A stretch of 64,000 nt of DNA from Colletotrichum lupini (GCF_023278565.1 NC_064676.1:4712001-4776000), one strand, 5' to 3'; shown: positions 50,306 to 62,500, counted from the stretch's first letter. Made by a program: numbers and translations. The notes: generated by a model from the letters alone, not told the origin.

Positions 50306-50407
50306 TTCGTTTCCTTTATTAAAATTAAAAAACGCTACTTCCCTCGCTATTTATTATTATTACGCTATTATTATTACTATTATTATTAAATTATTTATTT
50401 TAAATAT

Positions 50408-50511
50408 TTGTTTTGGTATTCTGCCTTTGCTGGCTGCTCGGGCGGTTCTCGATATCGATTACACGGTATTAATACACGGTATTAGTGGATACTCACACTG
50501 TCTCGATAGAC
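50408..50511 (-). mobile_element. Family A insertion, 5'-truncated and barely RIPed (104 bp)
   Basis: 14-bp duplications TTTATTTTAAATAT at 50394-50407 and 50512-50525. Contains CTGCCTTTGCTGGCTGCTCG and ACTCACACTGTCTCGATAG with CA/TG intact. Confidence 0.93.
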
Positions 50512-50784
50512 TTTATTTTAAATATGTATTTTTAAAATACTAAGATACTAACTTATCGATTTATAGGGATACCTTAAGGGCTAGAAGTTAGATCTTATAA
50601 GTATTATACTAAAGGACCTTAAACTATAATAAGGTCGTCTTAAAGAATACGGATTAAATACTATTAAATTAAAAATCAGAAATACGTATATTAATACAAG
50701 TATTACTTTTATTGATATTAAATTAATATAATACAGCCTTAATAAATTACTTCATTGAATATATAGTATAATTAATACTTTAGT

Positions 50785-51848
50785 ATTTTCTTTTTATTCT
50801 ACCTTTACTAGTTACTTAGGCAGTTCTCAATATCGATTATATAGTATTAATATATAGTATTAATAAATACTCCTACTATTTTAATAAACTAATTTTTTTA
50901 AATTTTTTAACTTTTTAACTTTCCCTCTTATAAAGGTTATAATTACGGATTATTAATAGCGATATTAAGTACTCGACGCTACTACTTTATAAGCTACTTA
51001 CTTAGCTAAGTCTACTGCTCTTTAAGTAATAATAGCTTATAATAATATAGTATTAGAGATACCTTTATTACCGTCGTTAAGAGTAATACCGACCTTATTA
51101 ATATATATTTTTAACTTTAATTCGTATATATATATATATATTTATTACCTTGTTTCCTTTATTAAAATAAAAAAACGCTTCCCTCGCTATTTATTACTAT
51201 TACTCTATTACTATCGCCCTATTACTATTACCCTATTACTATTGCCCTATTACTATTGCCCTGTTACTATTACCCTATTATTATTATTATTACTATTACT
51301 ATCGAATTATCTTAAATATATATTATTAAAATACTAAGATGCGTAGTTATTATTAACCCCTAGGGCTTTTTTAATAACTAAAAGTTTAACTTTATAAGTA
51401 TTATACTAAAAGACCCCGAACTATAATACGGCCGTTTTAAGGAATACGAATTAAATACTATTAACTTGAAACATTAAAGAAATATATATTAATATAGTCA
51501 TTATCTTAATAAGCGCCTAGCTTATATAATATAATAGCTTTAAAATACTTAACTACTTTTAAAGTATTATTAATATTTTAAAAACGTAATATAAGAGTAG
51601 GTTAAGAAAGATTAAAAAGGATATTTTAAAGTTATTAAATAAGGTAGAAAATAGGGAGTAGTTTTTAGCTATTTAGAGGGTAATTAATATATTACGGCGG
51701 GATCGTTCTACTCGGTAACGGCTATAGCTAGCTATTATTAGTTATAAAGTTTATTATGTAATAAAAATACTTAATATTAACCCTAATAAACTAGCTTACC
51801 TATAAAGGCGAAGATGGCCCTTAATAAGGCGGACCGGACCCCAAAGGG
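50785..51848 (-). mobile_element. Family A retroelement, near full-length
   Basis: T-rich start (TTTCTTTTTATTCTACC) and 5' terminus ending CCCCAAAGGG at 51848. Contains a 15-bp variant satellite (CCCTATTACTATTAC units, 51190-51290). RIPed. Confidence 0.82.
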
Positions 51849-52893
51849 CTTTTTAATTATATAATATACGTAATGTGCCCTAGTTACGCACTTAATATAA
51901 TATAATAATTTTAATATAAAAACCGCTATATAATTCAGAATAAGTAAGCTACCCTACTACTTATTAATAATAGGCTAAGCAATATACTTACATAGTAGCA
52001 CCGGCTAAAAAGGTTAATAATAAAAGTTAGCTATAATAATTAGCTATAATAGTTAGTAATAATAATTAGAGGCGGCCCTTAACCGTAGAGGTTCTAAACT
52101 TTAATAATAATATAGAGGTTTTTAAAAAAAGAGCTAAATAGGCTAATATTTACTACTCAGAGCTTATAAAAATTCTTTTTATCCTTATCGCTTTTAATAT
52201 TACTTAAAGCTCTATTTAAACTAAATAGATTTACTAAATAAATCTACTAAACAAATCTACTAAACAAATCTACTAAATAAACCTATTAATATATTAACTA
52301 CTACTTAAATAGTTAGTTAAGTAATTAGTTAAGAAGTTAACTAGTTAAAATATTACTTGAATAAGAACTTAAAAATACTTATTAATAAGTCTACCCCTCT
52401 TAGGCTAAGTACCCTTAGCTAGCTTAATACTATAGCTATTATAATTAATATAAAGACGCCCGAGGATTAATAAAGTACTTTTTAGTAATACGGAATTCGG
52501 CTAAGTAAGAATACGAATATTATAAATAGCTAGGCTAATATAAATATTTAAATCCGGTATATTAACGCTACTTTAAAAATTATATTTTATAAAGTTAAAA
52601 ATCTCTTTAATACGGGCTATATTATAAATATAAAGCAATATATAAGGGGCCCCCTAACTTTTAATAAAAAAGAGTATATAATATAGTATTTAGCTATTTA
52701 TACGGGCTAGTATTAAGAGGTTTTATATATATTAAAATAGGTATAGCTCGCCCTTTAAATAGCTAGAACTTAGAGGACTATAGGGGAAGATCGGGAGTTT
52801 TAATTAGTAATTAAGTATAGAGCATAATATACCTAGTTTTTTCTAATACGTAATATACGGTACGGCCCCGGCGGATTGCTCCGTCGGGGGGGT
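51849..52893 (-). mobile_element. Family B copy 4, inverted, 3' end lost
   Basis: Reverse complement of family B: the internal CTTTTTAATTATATAATA region on the left through to the 5' end on the right (CCGGCGGATTGCTCCGTCGG, about 52869-52888). The 3' terminal ~90 bp are absent at the junction with family A. Confidence 0.8.
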
Positions 52894-53356
52894 AGTAGTT
52901 TATATATTAATAAGTCCGTTTAATAAGTTTAGTAAATTTACTTAGTTTAAATAGAGCTTTGAGTAATACTAAAAATAATAAAAATAAAGGAAATCTTTAT
53001 AAGCTCTAATATAAGTAGCTAGATATTAGCCTTTTTAGCCCTTTTTTTAAAAACCTCTATATTATTATTAAAGTTTAGAACCTTTATAATTAAAAAAGGC
53101 TATTTGTAACTTTTATAGCTAACTTTTACTATTAACCTTTCCGGCCGGCGCTATTATATGAAAAGTAGCTTACTTATTCCGAATTATATAGCGGTTTTTA
53201 TATTAAAATTACTATATTACGTTAAGTGCGTACTTAGGGTATATTATATATACTATATAATTAAAAAGTATACTGTATTATATAATTTCTTTTAAAAATG
53301 TAATCCCGTTAAGGTCGATCTTTTATACTTATAAAGCCGGAAATAAACTACTATAT
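52894..53356 (+). mobile_element. Family B copy 5, 5'-truncated
   Basis: Begins at the internal TAGTAGTTTATATATTAATA site directly after the 5' end of copy 4, so the two are head to head. Ends CCGGAAATAAACTACTATA. Confidence 0.78.
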
Positions 53357-53399
53357 AAAAGTAAAAATAGCCCTTAATAAGGCAGACCGGACCCCAAAG
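53357..53399 (-). repeat. Family A 5'-end fragment
   Basis: Ends with AAGGCAGACCGGACCCCAAAG, the family A 5' terminus in reverse orientation; the rest of this copy is not adjacent. Confidence 0.6.
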
Positions 53400-54130
53400 T
53401 GGCTTACTCAATAAAAAACTAAATAAATATTGGAAAGCGAGATTATAAATAAACTCTTAAGTAAAAACGATCGAATTAAGTGACTAATTATCTTGATAAA
53501 ACCGAAGATTCTAATAATAAATTAGGCACGTTTTATTACAAAAGACGCCTTTTATATTGAATAAACTATATTCAAAACGATCTCTTATTTTTTTCAAAAA
53601 AAAAAGATCGTACAAATTAATGAATTACTAAATCTCCTTTATAATTTTTTTTATTTGTTTTTTTTTATTTAACCTTTGCTAGCTGCTCGGGCGGTTCTCA
53701 TCATTATTTTTATAATATTAATACACGGTATTTTTCAATACTCCTACTGTCTTAATAAACTATTTTTTAGATTTTCTTTAACTTTCCCTCTTATAAAGTT
53801 TATAAATACGGATTATTAATAGCTATATCTCCTTTATAATTACTTAAGAAATCTTAGATAATATGTAAAAAGAGCTTATTAGTGTTTTTCAATCACTCCC
53901 TTTGCGCCGTAATCCGGGTTCTTAAATAAAAACACGTACTAAATAACTCTGATTTATTTAAAACTATAAAAAAAGAATTGAATATAGTTATAAATAGGGC
54001 GAACTTTAGTATTAACTTATTAACTTGAATTGAAGATCTTTTCCCAGCTTATTATTAAGTAATATAGCTTAAACTACTTAAAGTCTTAGGTACCCTTATT
54101 TTAAAACCCTTTTTTATATAACTATTTGAT
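53400..54130. other. Unclassified AT-rich sequence with weaker RIP signature
   Basis: AT-rich, but with noticeably more CA/TG than its surroundings (for example GGCACG, CAAAAGACGC, AATCCGGGTTC). I found no second copy in the window, no long open frame and no RNA gene. Contains a family A insertion at 53647-53826. Confidence 0.4.
53647..53826 (-). mobile_element. Family A insertion, 5'-truncated (180 bp)
   Basis: 15-bp duplications ATCTCCTTTATAATT at 53632-53646 and 53827-53841. T-rich left end, truncated at the ...ATTAATAGCTAT point, close to the end of the 182-bp copy at 46789. Confidence 0.9.
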
Positions 54131-54238
54131 TTTATGTTCTGCCTTTGCTAGCTACTCGGGCGGTTCTCGATATCGATTACATAGTATTAGTACATAGTAT
54201 TAACAAATACTCCTACTATCTCGATAGACTTACCTTGA
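54131..54238 (-). mobile_element. Family A fragment, 5'-truncated
   Basis: Left T-rich end then TTCTGCCTTTGCTAGC; ends at CTCGATAGACT like the other ~105-bp copies. The two flanks do not match each other, so no duplication is claimed. Confidence 0.75.
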
Positions 54239-54415
54239 TATTATAATAATAGAACAAGAGGTTTAAAAAGACTAAAAAAGATATTCTAAAGTTATTAAAT
54301 AAATTAGAAAATAGGAAGTAAGTCTTAGTTATTTCAAAGGCTATTGATATATTAGATTATTAATAATAAGATAAGCTATATTAGTAACTACGGCCGGCTA
54401 TTATTAGTTATAAAG

Positions 54416-55490
54416 CCCCCTAACGGAGCAATCCGCCGGGGCCGTACTATATATTACGTATCAAAAAAAACAAAGTATAATACGCTCTATACCTAACTAC
54501 TAACTAAAATAGCTCTTAACCTTCTACTACCTACCTATAGGGCGAGCTTTACTTACTTTAATATATATAAGACCTCTTAGTACTAGCCTATATAAGTAGC
54601 TAGATATAGTATAATCTCTTTATTTATATAAGTATTTTTATTACTTAGGGGGTTTTATAAGAGCTATTTAAAATACTAGCTTATTATCCTAACCTTATAT
54701 ACCTCTAGCCCGTTTATTATAATTATTATAACTAGGTTGATATTAATATATGAGATTTTAATATTCGTATTAGCCTAACTATTTATAATATTTATAATAT
54801 TACTTAGCTAAATTCCGTACTATTAAAAGTTGTTTTATTACTTCTTAAGTATATTTATATTAGTTATAATAACTATAGTATTAAGCTAGCTAAAGAGGGT
54901 GCCTAGCCTAAGAGGGATAGACTTATTAATAAGTATCTTTAAAATAAGTTCTTATTAAAATAGTATTTTAACTAGCTAACCTCTTAACTAGTTATTTAAC
55001 TAACTATCTAAGTAGTAGTTTATATATTGATAAGTTTATTTACTAAATTTATTTAGTAGATTTATTTAATAAATTTATTTAGTTTAAATAAAGAGTAGCT
55101 TTAAGTAATATTAAAAATAATAAAGATAAAAAGAATCCTTATAAGCTCCAGATAATAAATATTAGCCTATTAAGCCCTTTCTCTAGAAACCTCTACGTCG
55201 TTATTAAAATTTCAAACCTTTATAATTAAAAAAGGCTATTTCTAACTATTATAGCTAACTATTACGGCTAATTATTATAACCGACCTTTATTATCGACTT
55301 TTCTAATTAGTACTACTATAGGGTAGCTTACTTATCCTAAATTAAATAATGGTTTTTATATCGAAATTACTATATTATATTAAGTGCGTATTTAGGATAT
55401 ATTATACGTATTATATAGTTAAAAAGTATATTATATTATATAATTTCTTTTAAAAGCGTGATCCCGTTAAGGTCGATCTTTTATACTTAT
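54416..55490 (+). mobile_element. Family B copy 6, 3' tip missing
   Basis: 5' end CCCCCTAACGGAGCAATCCG. Runs to AAGGTCGATCTTTTATACTT, where a family A fragment (about 55491-55592) follows instead of the last ~25 bp. The left flank AGTTATAAAG recurs at about 55600, consistent with its target duplication. Confidence 0.8.
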
Positions 55491-55592
55491 TTGTTTTAGT
55501 ATTCTACCTTTACCAGCTACTCGGGCGGTTCTCAATATCGATTATACAGTATTAATACACGGTATTAGTAGATACTTATACTATCTCAATAG
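55491..55592 (-). mobile_element. Family A fragment, 5'-truncated
   Basis: About 100 bp, with the TTTACCAGCTACTCGGGCGG block and an end at CTCAATAGACTAT. Lies at the 3' end of family B copy 6. Confidence 0.75.
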
Positions 55593-55802
55593 ACTATATC
55601 AGTTATAAAGTTTATTATATAATAAAAACTCGGTATTAACTTTAGTAGACTAGCTTACTCATAAGCGCAAAGTTAGCCCCTAATAAGGCGGGCCGGACTT
55701 TAAAGGGGTATTATAAAGTATTTTTTATTTATTTCAACCTTTACTAGCTACTTAGGCGATTCTCAATATCGGTTATATAATATTAATATATAATATTAGT
55801 AG

Positions 55803-55981
55803 GCCGTCAATAATCCGTAGTTATGAACTTTATAAGAGGGAAAGTTGAAAAGGTAGAAAATTTTAAAAAAAATAGTCTATTAAGATAGTGGGAGTATTTA
55901 TTAATACTATATATTAATACCGTATAATTAATATTGAGAATCGCCCGAGCAGCTAGTAAAGGTAGAAATAAAAAAAACAAA
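55803..55981 (+). mobile_element. Family A insertion, 5'-truncated
   Basis: Starts GCCGTCAATAATCCGTAG and ends AGGTAGAAATAAAAAAAAC. RIP-affected. Duplication not resolved because the flank is TA-rich. Confidence 0.75.
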
Positions 55982-56176
55982 TATATATATATATATATAT
56001 TCGTTACTTTATTTCTTTTATTAAAATTTAAAAATACTATTTCCCTTGCTATCTATTATTATTACGCTATTATTATCGTTATGAATCTTTTTTTTTAAAT
56101 ATATACTATTAAAATACCAAGACGCTAAAAATTCATTAATTTATATAGATACTTTAGGGGATATACTTAGTAATTT

Positions 56177-56350
56177 GCCGTTAATAATCCGTAGTTATGA
56201 ACTCTATAAGAAAGAAAGTTAAAAAGTTAAAAAATCTAAAAAAATAGTCTATTAAGATAGTGGGAGTATCTATTAATACTATATATTAATATCATGTAAA
56301 CGATATCGAGAACTGCCCGAGTAGCTAGTAAAGGCAGAATATTAAAATAA
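56177..56350 (+). mobile_element. Family A insertion, 5'-truncated (174 bp)
   Basis: 14-bp duplications ATACTTAGTAATTT at 56163-56176 and 56351-56364. Starts GCCGTTAATAATCCG and ends GGCAGAATATTAAAATAA. Confidence 0.9.
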
Positions 56351-56839
56351 ATACTTAGTAATTTAATCTTATTAATTTTATATTAAAAAATCCCGAATTA
56401 TAATAAGGTCGTTTTTAAAAATACGGATTAGATATTATTAATTTAAAGATCTTAAATATATATATTAATATAGGTATTACTATTATTAATACTTAATTAA
56501 TATAATATAGCTTTAATAAAATACCCAATTAAGTATAGAGTATAATTAATACTTTAATATTATAATAATAAAATAAGAGGCTTAGAGAGACTAAAAAGAA
56601 TATTTTAAAGTTATTAAATAAGTTAAAAAATAAGAAGTAGGTTTCAGCTATTTAGAGGGCGATTAATATATTACGGCGAGATCGTTTTAGTAATAGCTAC
56701 GGCCGGCTATAATTAGTTATAAAGTTTTATTAAAGTACGTAATAAAGATACTTAATATTAACCTTAATAAACTAGCTTATTTATAAAGGCGAAGATAGCC
56801 CCTAATAAAGCGGACCGGACCCTAAAGGGGAAAGAGTTT

Positions 56840-57002
56840 TATATATTATAATTAATAAAAGTTCGTATAATAACTAGCGAGCTAAGAGTATATTTCCTTA
56901 ATAAATAAAATATATTACTTTTTAAAAAAAAAAGACTTTAAATAAGATATTTTAAAATACGTTAAGAACTATAAATATTATTTTAAAATTATAATTTTAA
57001 AA
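56840..57002 (+). repeat. Gypsy pol fragment
   Basis: Matches about 12055-12170 and then about 12285-12345 of Gypsy copy 1 (GAGTTTTATATATTATAATT and the AACTAGCGAGCTAAGAGTAT run). An internal deletion and no LTR. Confidence 0.75.
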
Positions 57003-57480
57003 TATCCCCCCGACGGAGCAATCCGCCGGGGCCGTACTATATATTATATATTCAAAAAGACTAAGTATAATACGCTCTATACCTAATTATTAACTAAAAT
57101 AATTAACTAACTTAACTATTATCTCCCTTTTATTAATAACTCTTAACCTTTTATTATTTATTTATAAAGCGAGCTTTACTTATTTTAATATATATAGGAC
57201 CTCTTAGTATTAGCTTATATAAATAGCTAGGTCTAATATAATCTCTTTTTTTATATAAGTATTATTATTACTTAGGGGGTCTTATAAAAGCTATTTAAAG
57301 TACTAGTTTATTATTTTAATTTTATATATTTTTAGCCCGTTTATTATAACTATTATAACTAGGTTAGTGTTAATATATTAGATCTTAATATCTATACTTA
57401 CCTATTTATTTATAAGATTTATAATATTACCTAACCGAATTCCGTACTATGAAAAAGTACTTTACTACTCGTCGGGCGTA
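57003..57480 (+). mobile_element. Family B copy 7, 5' part only
   Basis: 5' end CCCCCCGACGGAGCAATCCG is the best preserved of all copies. Stops near 57480, where a family A copy begins. Confidence 0.82.
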
Positions 57481-57483
57481 CTT

Positions 57484-57757
57484 ACTTATTTCTTATTTTT
57501 ACTTTTACTAACTACTCGGGCAATTCTCAATATTAATTACACAGTATTAATATATAGTATTAATAAATACTTATACTATCTCATTAGATTATTTTTTTAG
57601 ATTTTCTACTTTTTTAAACTTTCCCTCTTATAAAGTTTATAATTACGGATTATTAACGGCGATGTTAAGCGCCCAACGCTACTACCTTATGAGCCTATTT
57701 ACGGCCCGCTAGGTAATAGTAACTTATAACGGTAGCATCGGAGATACCCTCTATATT
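57484..57757 (-). mobile_element. Family A fragment
   Basis: T-rich left end, CTCGGGCAATTC block, AACTTTCCC block, extending to about 57757 (GCATCGGAGATACC). Truncated at the junction with the Gag fragment. Confidence 0.7.
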
Positions 57758-58216
57758 ATCTATAAATAATACTTTATTAATTATTATTCTAATTATTACG
57801 GGGTCGTTAATTTATTTAGGAAGTACGTTAAGGTTAATATTAGTATTTACGTCCCGAGTCAGGTTCTTATTTACGTTTTTTTTATATAAAGCTAGTTATT
57901 AAGCTTAATAGCGAGCTCGCTATACTAAAAAAAGTTATTGAGTTTATTAAGCTAGATTAGCTCGTCCTTAACTTCGTCCTTTAGTCCTTGATAAAATATA
58001 AATATCTTAATATCGTTTATAAGGTCTAGTTAAACGCTAAGGTATCTAAATTTAGTAAAGTATTTTTTTATTAACTTAGTATATTATAACTATACTAAGT
58101 CGTATTTAGCTTATCGTTTTTTATTAAGATCTTAGGATAAGGATCTAAGGGTTTTTTTAAATTTATTAAACGTATAATAAACATTACGTACTTCGGTAAA
58201 GTATTTATTAAATATC

Positions 58217-58322
58217 AGTCTATCGAGACAGTGGGAGTATCCATTCATACTATGTATTTATACCGTGTAAACGACATCGAGAACCGCCCGAGCAGCCAGC
58301 AAAGGCAGAATATCAAAATAAA
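58217..58322 (+). mobile_element. Family A insertion, 5'-truncated and barely RIPed (106 bp)
   Basis: 13-bp duplications TTTATTAAATATC at 58204-58216 and 58323-58335. Starts AGTCTATCGAGACAGTGGG and ends CAAAGGCAGAATATCAAAAT. CA/TG intact at many positions. Confidence 0.95.
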
Positions 58323-58947
58323 TTTATTAAATATCTCTTTATTAAAATATTTTTTTTAGATTAGTTTAAACTATTTAAGGGCTCGTCCCCTAAGGAAACT
58401 AACAATATATATAACTTTTTTAATTTTATTAATAAAATCCCTATAGTAAAGGTTTTAGTAGTTCTTAACTTAGATTAGAAATCCTTTAAGTATTTTTAGG
58501 CTACCGTTATAAATAATAAGTATATTAAGCTTAAGCTTTTATCGTCTTTTTAAAAAAGGGGTAATAACGATATTAATAGCTTTTTAAAATATATTAACTT
58601 ATTAAGTTAAGTATTCGGCCTCCTTAATTTTAGTTTTTAAATAGCTTATAGTTTCGTTAAGTATAGCTTATATTTAGATAATATTTTCGTCGTTCTTTTT
58701 AAAATATTTTTATATAGTAGCGTAGATCTCTAGGGTAAAATCGAGCTCTTTTTTAGAGTTTTTAGCGTTCTTTATCTTTTTATTTAGGGTTTTAAAAGGA
58801 ATAGGTCCCTTCCCCTTAGGGCTAGCTAAGGAGGTAGATAAGGTTACTTTAAAAAATATCGTTCGTACTATTTAGTTAGTTTTTATAAAATAAACTTACT
58901 AAATAAAAGTAATTAAAATATTATAATTAGCTAGTTATAGTAAGTAT

Positions 58948-59053
58948 TTATTTTGATATTCTGCCTTTACTAGCTACTCGGGCAATTCTTAATATCGATT
59001 ATATAGTATTAATATATAGTATTAATAGATACTCCCACTGTCTCGATAGACTA
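58948..59053 (-). mobile_element. Family A insertion, 5'-truncated (106 bp)
   Basis: Duplications TTATAGTAAGTAT (58935-58947) and TTATAATAAGTAT (59054-59066), one G/A difference. Same truncation point as the copy at 58217. Confidence 0.9.
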
Positions 59054-59162
59054 TTATAATAAGTATATCAATAAAGATTAAAGCTATAAGTACTAAATAA
59101 ATAGTATCGTAATTATAAATAGCTTCCCTAAAGCTATATTTATAAGTTATAAAGTAAATAAG

Positions 59163-59557
59163 AAAGAATCTTTGCGAGCTCTAGTACGGCAAAAGAGCAG
59201 TAGATATTAGCCCATTTAGCCCTTTCTCCAGAAACCTCTACGTCGCTATCAAAGTTCAGAACCTCTATAGTTAAGGGCCGCCTCTAACCATTACGGCTGA
59301 TTATTACGGCTAATTATTATGGCCGACCTCTATTATTAACCTTTCCGGCCAGCGCCGCTGCGTAAAGGGCAGCTTACTTATCCCGAATTATATAGTAGTT
59401 TTCGTATTAAAATTACTATATTGCGTTGAGCGCGTACTTAGGGCATATTATGTATATTATATAGTTAAAAAGTATACCGTATTGTATAATTTCTTTTAAA
59501 AGCGTAATCCCGTTAAGGTCGATCTTTTATGCCTATAAAGCCGGAAAAAAACCACTA
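59163..59557 (+). mobile_element. Family B copy 8, 5'-truncated and weakly RIPed (395 bp)
   Basis: 15-bp duplications TATAAAGTAAATAAG at 59148-59162 and 59558-59572. Only the last 395 bp of family B are present. The first half keeps CA/TG (CAGAAACCTCTACG, AGTTCAGAACC). Shows that family B also inserts with 5' truncation and a fixed 3' end. Confidence 0.93.
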
Positions 59558-59572
59558 TATAAAGTAAATAAG

Positions 59573-62500
59573 GCTTTAGTAATTAATCATAGTTTTATTA
59601 AAAGCGGTTTTCAATAAAAATAGCTAAAAGTAATCGTAAGATTTAATACTAAGTTAATTATTAAAAAAGCTATAAAAAGTCTATTCTTAAGCCCGGCTTA
59701 AGTTTATATTATATATAAGTCTATTTATAAATATATTCTTTATTAATAATTACTCTTATTTATTAAGTAATTGCTAAGTAAATATTAATAAGTAATTACT
59801 TAGAGTAATTATAATAATTACTTTATTACGTAATTACTACTTCTTATTTATATATAACTTATTTATAGTTCTTCTATTTTATAAGAGTTATTTTACGTTC
59901 TTATTCCTTTATATATAGTATATTATAGCTACTATAGGCCTGCGAGGCGGGCCCTGGTATTAGTTATATATATTAAGTCGTAATATTAACTTATTAATAA
60001 GTATTATAGTAAAAGGGAGATATTCTACTTCAATATTCCCTTTTTCTACTTCCTATTAAGTATAATAATAATATAGGGTAGTATACTTAGTCCTTTAATA
60101 GTATTTAGAATTATAAATAAGAGATAATACCCTATTATTATCGGTCTTAATAATAATAGGTTTAAGTTAATAACCTATTTCCAATAATAAATTCTAAAGC
60201 CAAATAGCTTCCTAAATAGCTTTTTAAAGTCTATTAAATTCAGCCTCTATTAATAAAGTACTATAGTAAACTATTTTTTTAGATTTCTAGCTAATTAGAC
60301 CTCTATTTAGTATAAATAAGTACTTAGAAGTTAATTTTCTAGTACTTTTATACCCGGCTTAGTCAGAATTAGTATAGCTTACTAATTTTATATGCCTAAT
60401 ATTACTATTATAAGTAATATTATAGTTAATAGTGCCACTAAGGTATTTATAAATACCTTTTATTACTTCAAATAGGTAAATAGTAGGCTTATAGAGGTAT
60501 TAGAAAACGAAAGAGACTAAAAAGGCTAAATTAGCCCTAGTTATAACTATAGCGTATATTAAAAATCTTACTAAGTACTAGTAGGTCTTTAATAGCTCTT
60601 TTGGAAGTAAATAGTCGTCTTTTTCGTTCTCTAAATTATTATTTAATATACCCGGATTTATAGGTATATTAGTAATTTTAGCTTCTAAAAAATCATTATT
60701 ATTAAGAATTTCCTTAATATAGTAACTTTAAGAGAGAGAAATAGTCTTATTAGACTAACCTTTAGTACTTTTAATACCTAGGAAATTCGAGGCTTTGCCT
60801 AGGTCTTTAATATCGATATATTTCAATATTTTACCCTTAACTTCCTTTATATTTGTTTATTTTTTATTGTTGCCTTTGCTAGCTGCTCGGGCGATTCTCA
60901 ATATTGTTTATATAGTATTAATATACGGTATTAGTATATACTTACACTATCTCGCTAGATTATTTTTTTAGATTTTCTTTAACTTTCCCTCTTATAAAGT
61001 TTATAATTATAGATTATTAATAGCGATGTTAGGCGCCTAACGCTACTACCTTATGAGCTTTGCGGCTCTCTAGGCATAGTAGCTTATAACGGTAGTATCG
61101 GAGATGCCCTCGTTACTATTATTAAATAATACCGACTTTTATAAGTACGATATCTACCCTAGTACTTTTAACTTTACTTATATACATATATACTCGTTAC
61201 CTCGTTTCTTTTATTAAAATTAAAAAACGCTTCTCTCGCTATTTATTATTATTATGCTATTACTATTACTATCTAACCGTTTACCTCAAGCATATTTTAT
61301 TAAAATACTAAGACGCTAACTCGTCGACCCTTAGGGCTTCTTTAATAAATAGAAGTTTGATCTTATAAATATTATACTAAATAACCCCGAGCTATAAAAA
61401 GACTACCTTAATAAATATTATATTAGTAATATTAACTTATAAAAAATAGATAAATATATTATAATAAGCGTCGCCCTTATTAATACCTTTTTAATATAAT
61501 AAAATGATATAAATAAGCTTAAATTTAATAATATAATTAAGAGTTTAAAAAGAGCGTAGGCGAGCGTATTAAATAGGAATATTAGTAAAGAGAGGTTATT
61601 ATTAAATAAACTAAAAAGAGAAAGTAAAGGGTAGTATTCGGTTATTAAGAAGGTGATTAATATGCTATAGTAGCGGGGTTATTTTAGTTAGTAACGGCTA
61701 CGGCTAGCTATAGTTAATTATAAAGTCTTATTAAGTACGTAATAAAAACTTAATATTAACCCTAATAGACTAGCTTGCCCGTAAAGGCGAAGATGGCCCC
61801 TAATAAGGCAGACCGGACCCCAAAGGGAACTTCCTTTATATATTTAATATTTTTATTAAATATAAAGAAATCGTCGACGTGGGTAATAATAAAAGTAGGA
61901 TTTTTGAAATTCTAGTTAAAATAAGTAGCCTCGTCGGATTTTAGAGGTAAAAAGCCTATTTTATTAAAAATAAACTTTAGCTTTACTTACTATTATCTAG
62001 GGCTTTATTTAAGCCTATATAAGGCTTTTAAAAACTATAATAACTAATTCTTTAATTTATCCTAATTTATAATATTTAAATTAGGGTATTTTTTAAAAAG
62101 TTTAGTTAAAGGTATATAGAAAGGGTCTATATATACCTCTTTTAATAAATACCTATTTAAAAAAGTACTAATAACGTTAATTTAGTATATATATTAAAAA
62201 CGTATAGAGTATAAGGGACTCTCATAATATAATACTTTAGAAGAACTACTAATACTTATAAAATAATATAAAATACCTCTTTTAATTAGGTTAATACGGT
62301 CTTAATTAACGGAGCTATAACTAAGGGAAAAAGGATAGTATTAACTAAATTAGAAAGGTAAACTTCTTGATCGTTTTATATTATTATATTTAAAAATAAA
62401 TTATTAAAAAAGCTCTAGTTCGATTTTAAAAAGTATATATATAATTAAAATAAAAATCCGCGCTACTAAGCTCCTATTTTTAATCGGGGCCTTTTTTTAT

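Larger units (their letters stand above)
48827..55713 (-). mobile_element. Family A copy broken into pieces by nested insertions
   Basis: Pieces at 48827-49183, 50271-50407, 50512-50784, 54240-54415 and 55595-55713 follow each other in family A order, from the T-rich tail to the 5' end at about 55713. Between them lie family B copies, another A copy, and the unclassified patch at 53400-54130. The reconstruction is by eye. Confidence 0.6.
55715..56838 (-). mobile_element. Family A copy with two plus-strand family A insertions
   Basis: Pieces 55715-55802, 55982-56176 and 56351-56838 read as one A copy ending in CCCTAAAGGGG. Interrupted by plus-oriented truncated copies at about 55803-55981 and 56177-56350. 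Confidence 0.7.
57758..59147 (-). pseudogene. Gag fragment of a second Gypsy lineage
   Basis: Reading the minus strand with RIP-type changes allowed gives FYQGLKDEVKDEL followed by ELAIKLNN-LY (about 57880-58010), the hallmark of the Retrotrans_gag domain of fungal Gypsy elements. The four long Gypsy copies here do not contain this sequence, so it comes from another lineage. Interrupted by two barely mutated family A insertions (58217-58322, 58948-59053). Confidence 0.7.

Noticed and set aside
50165..50389. 74-codon plus-strand frame with a Tyr-Ile run
   Set aside because: Encodes a (TA)n microsatellite at a family B/A junction.
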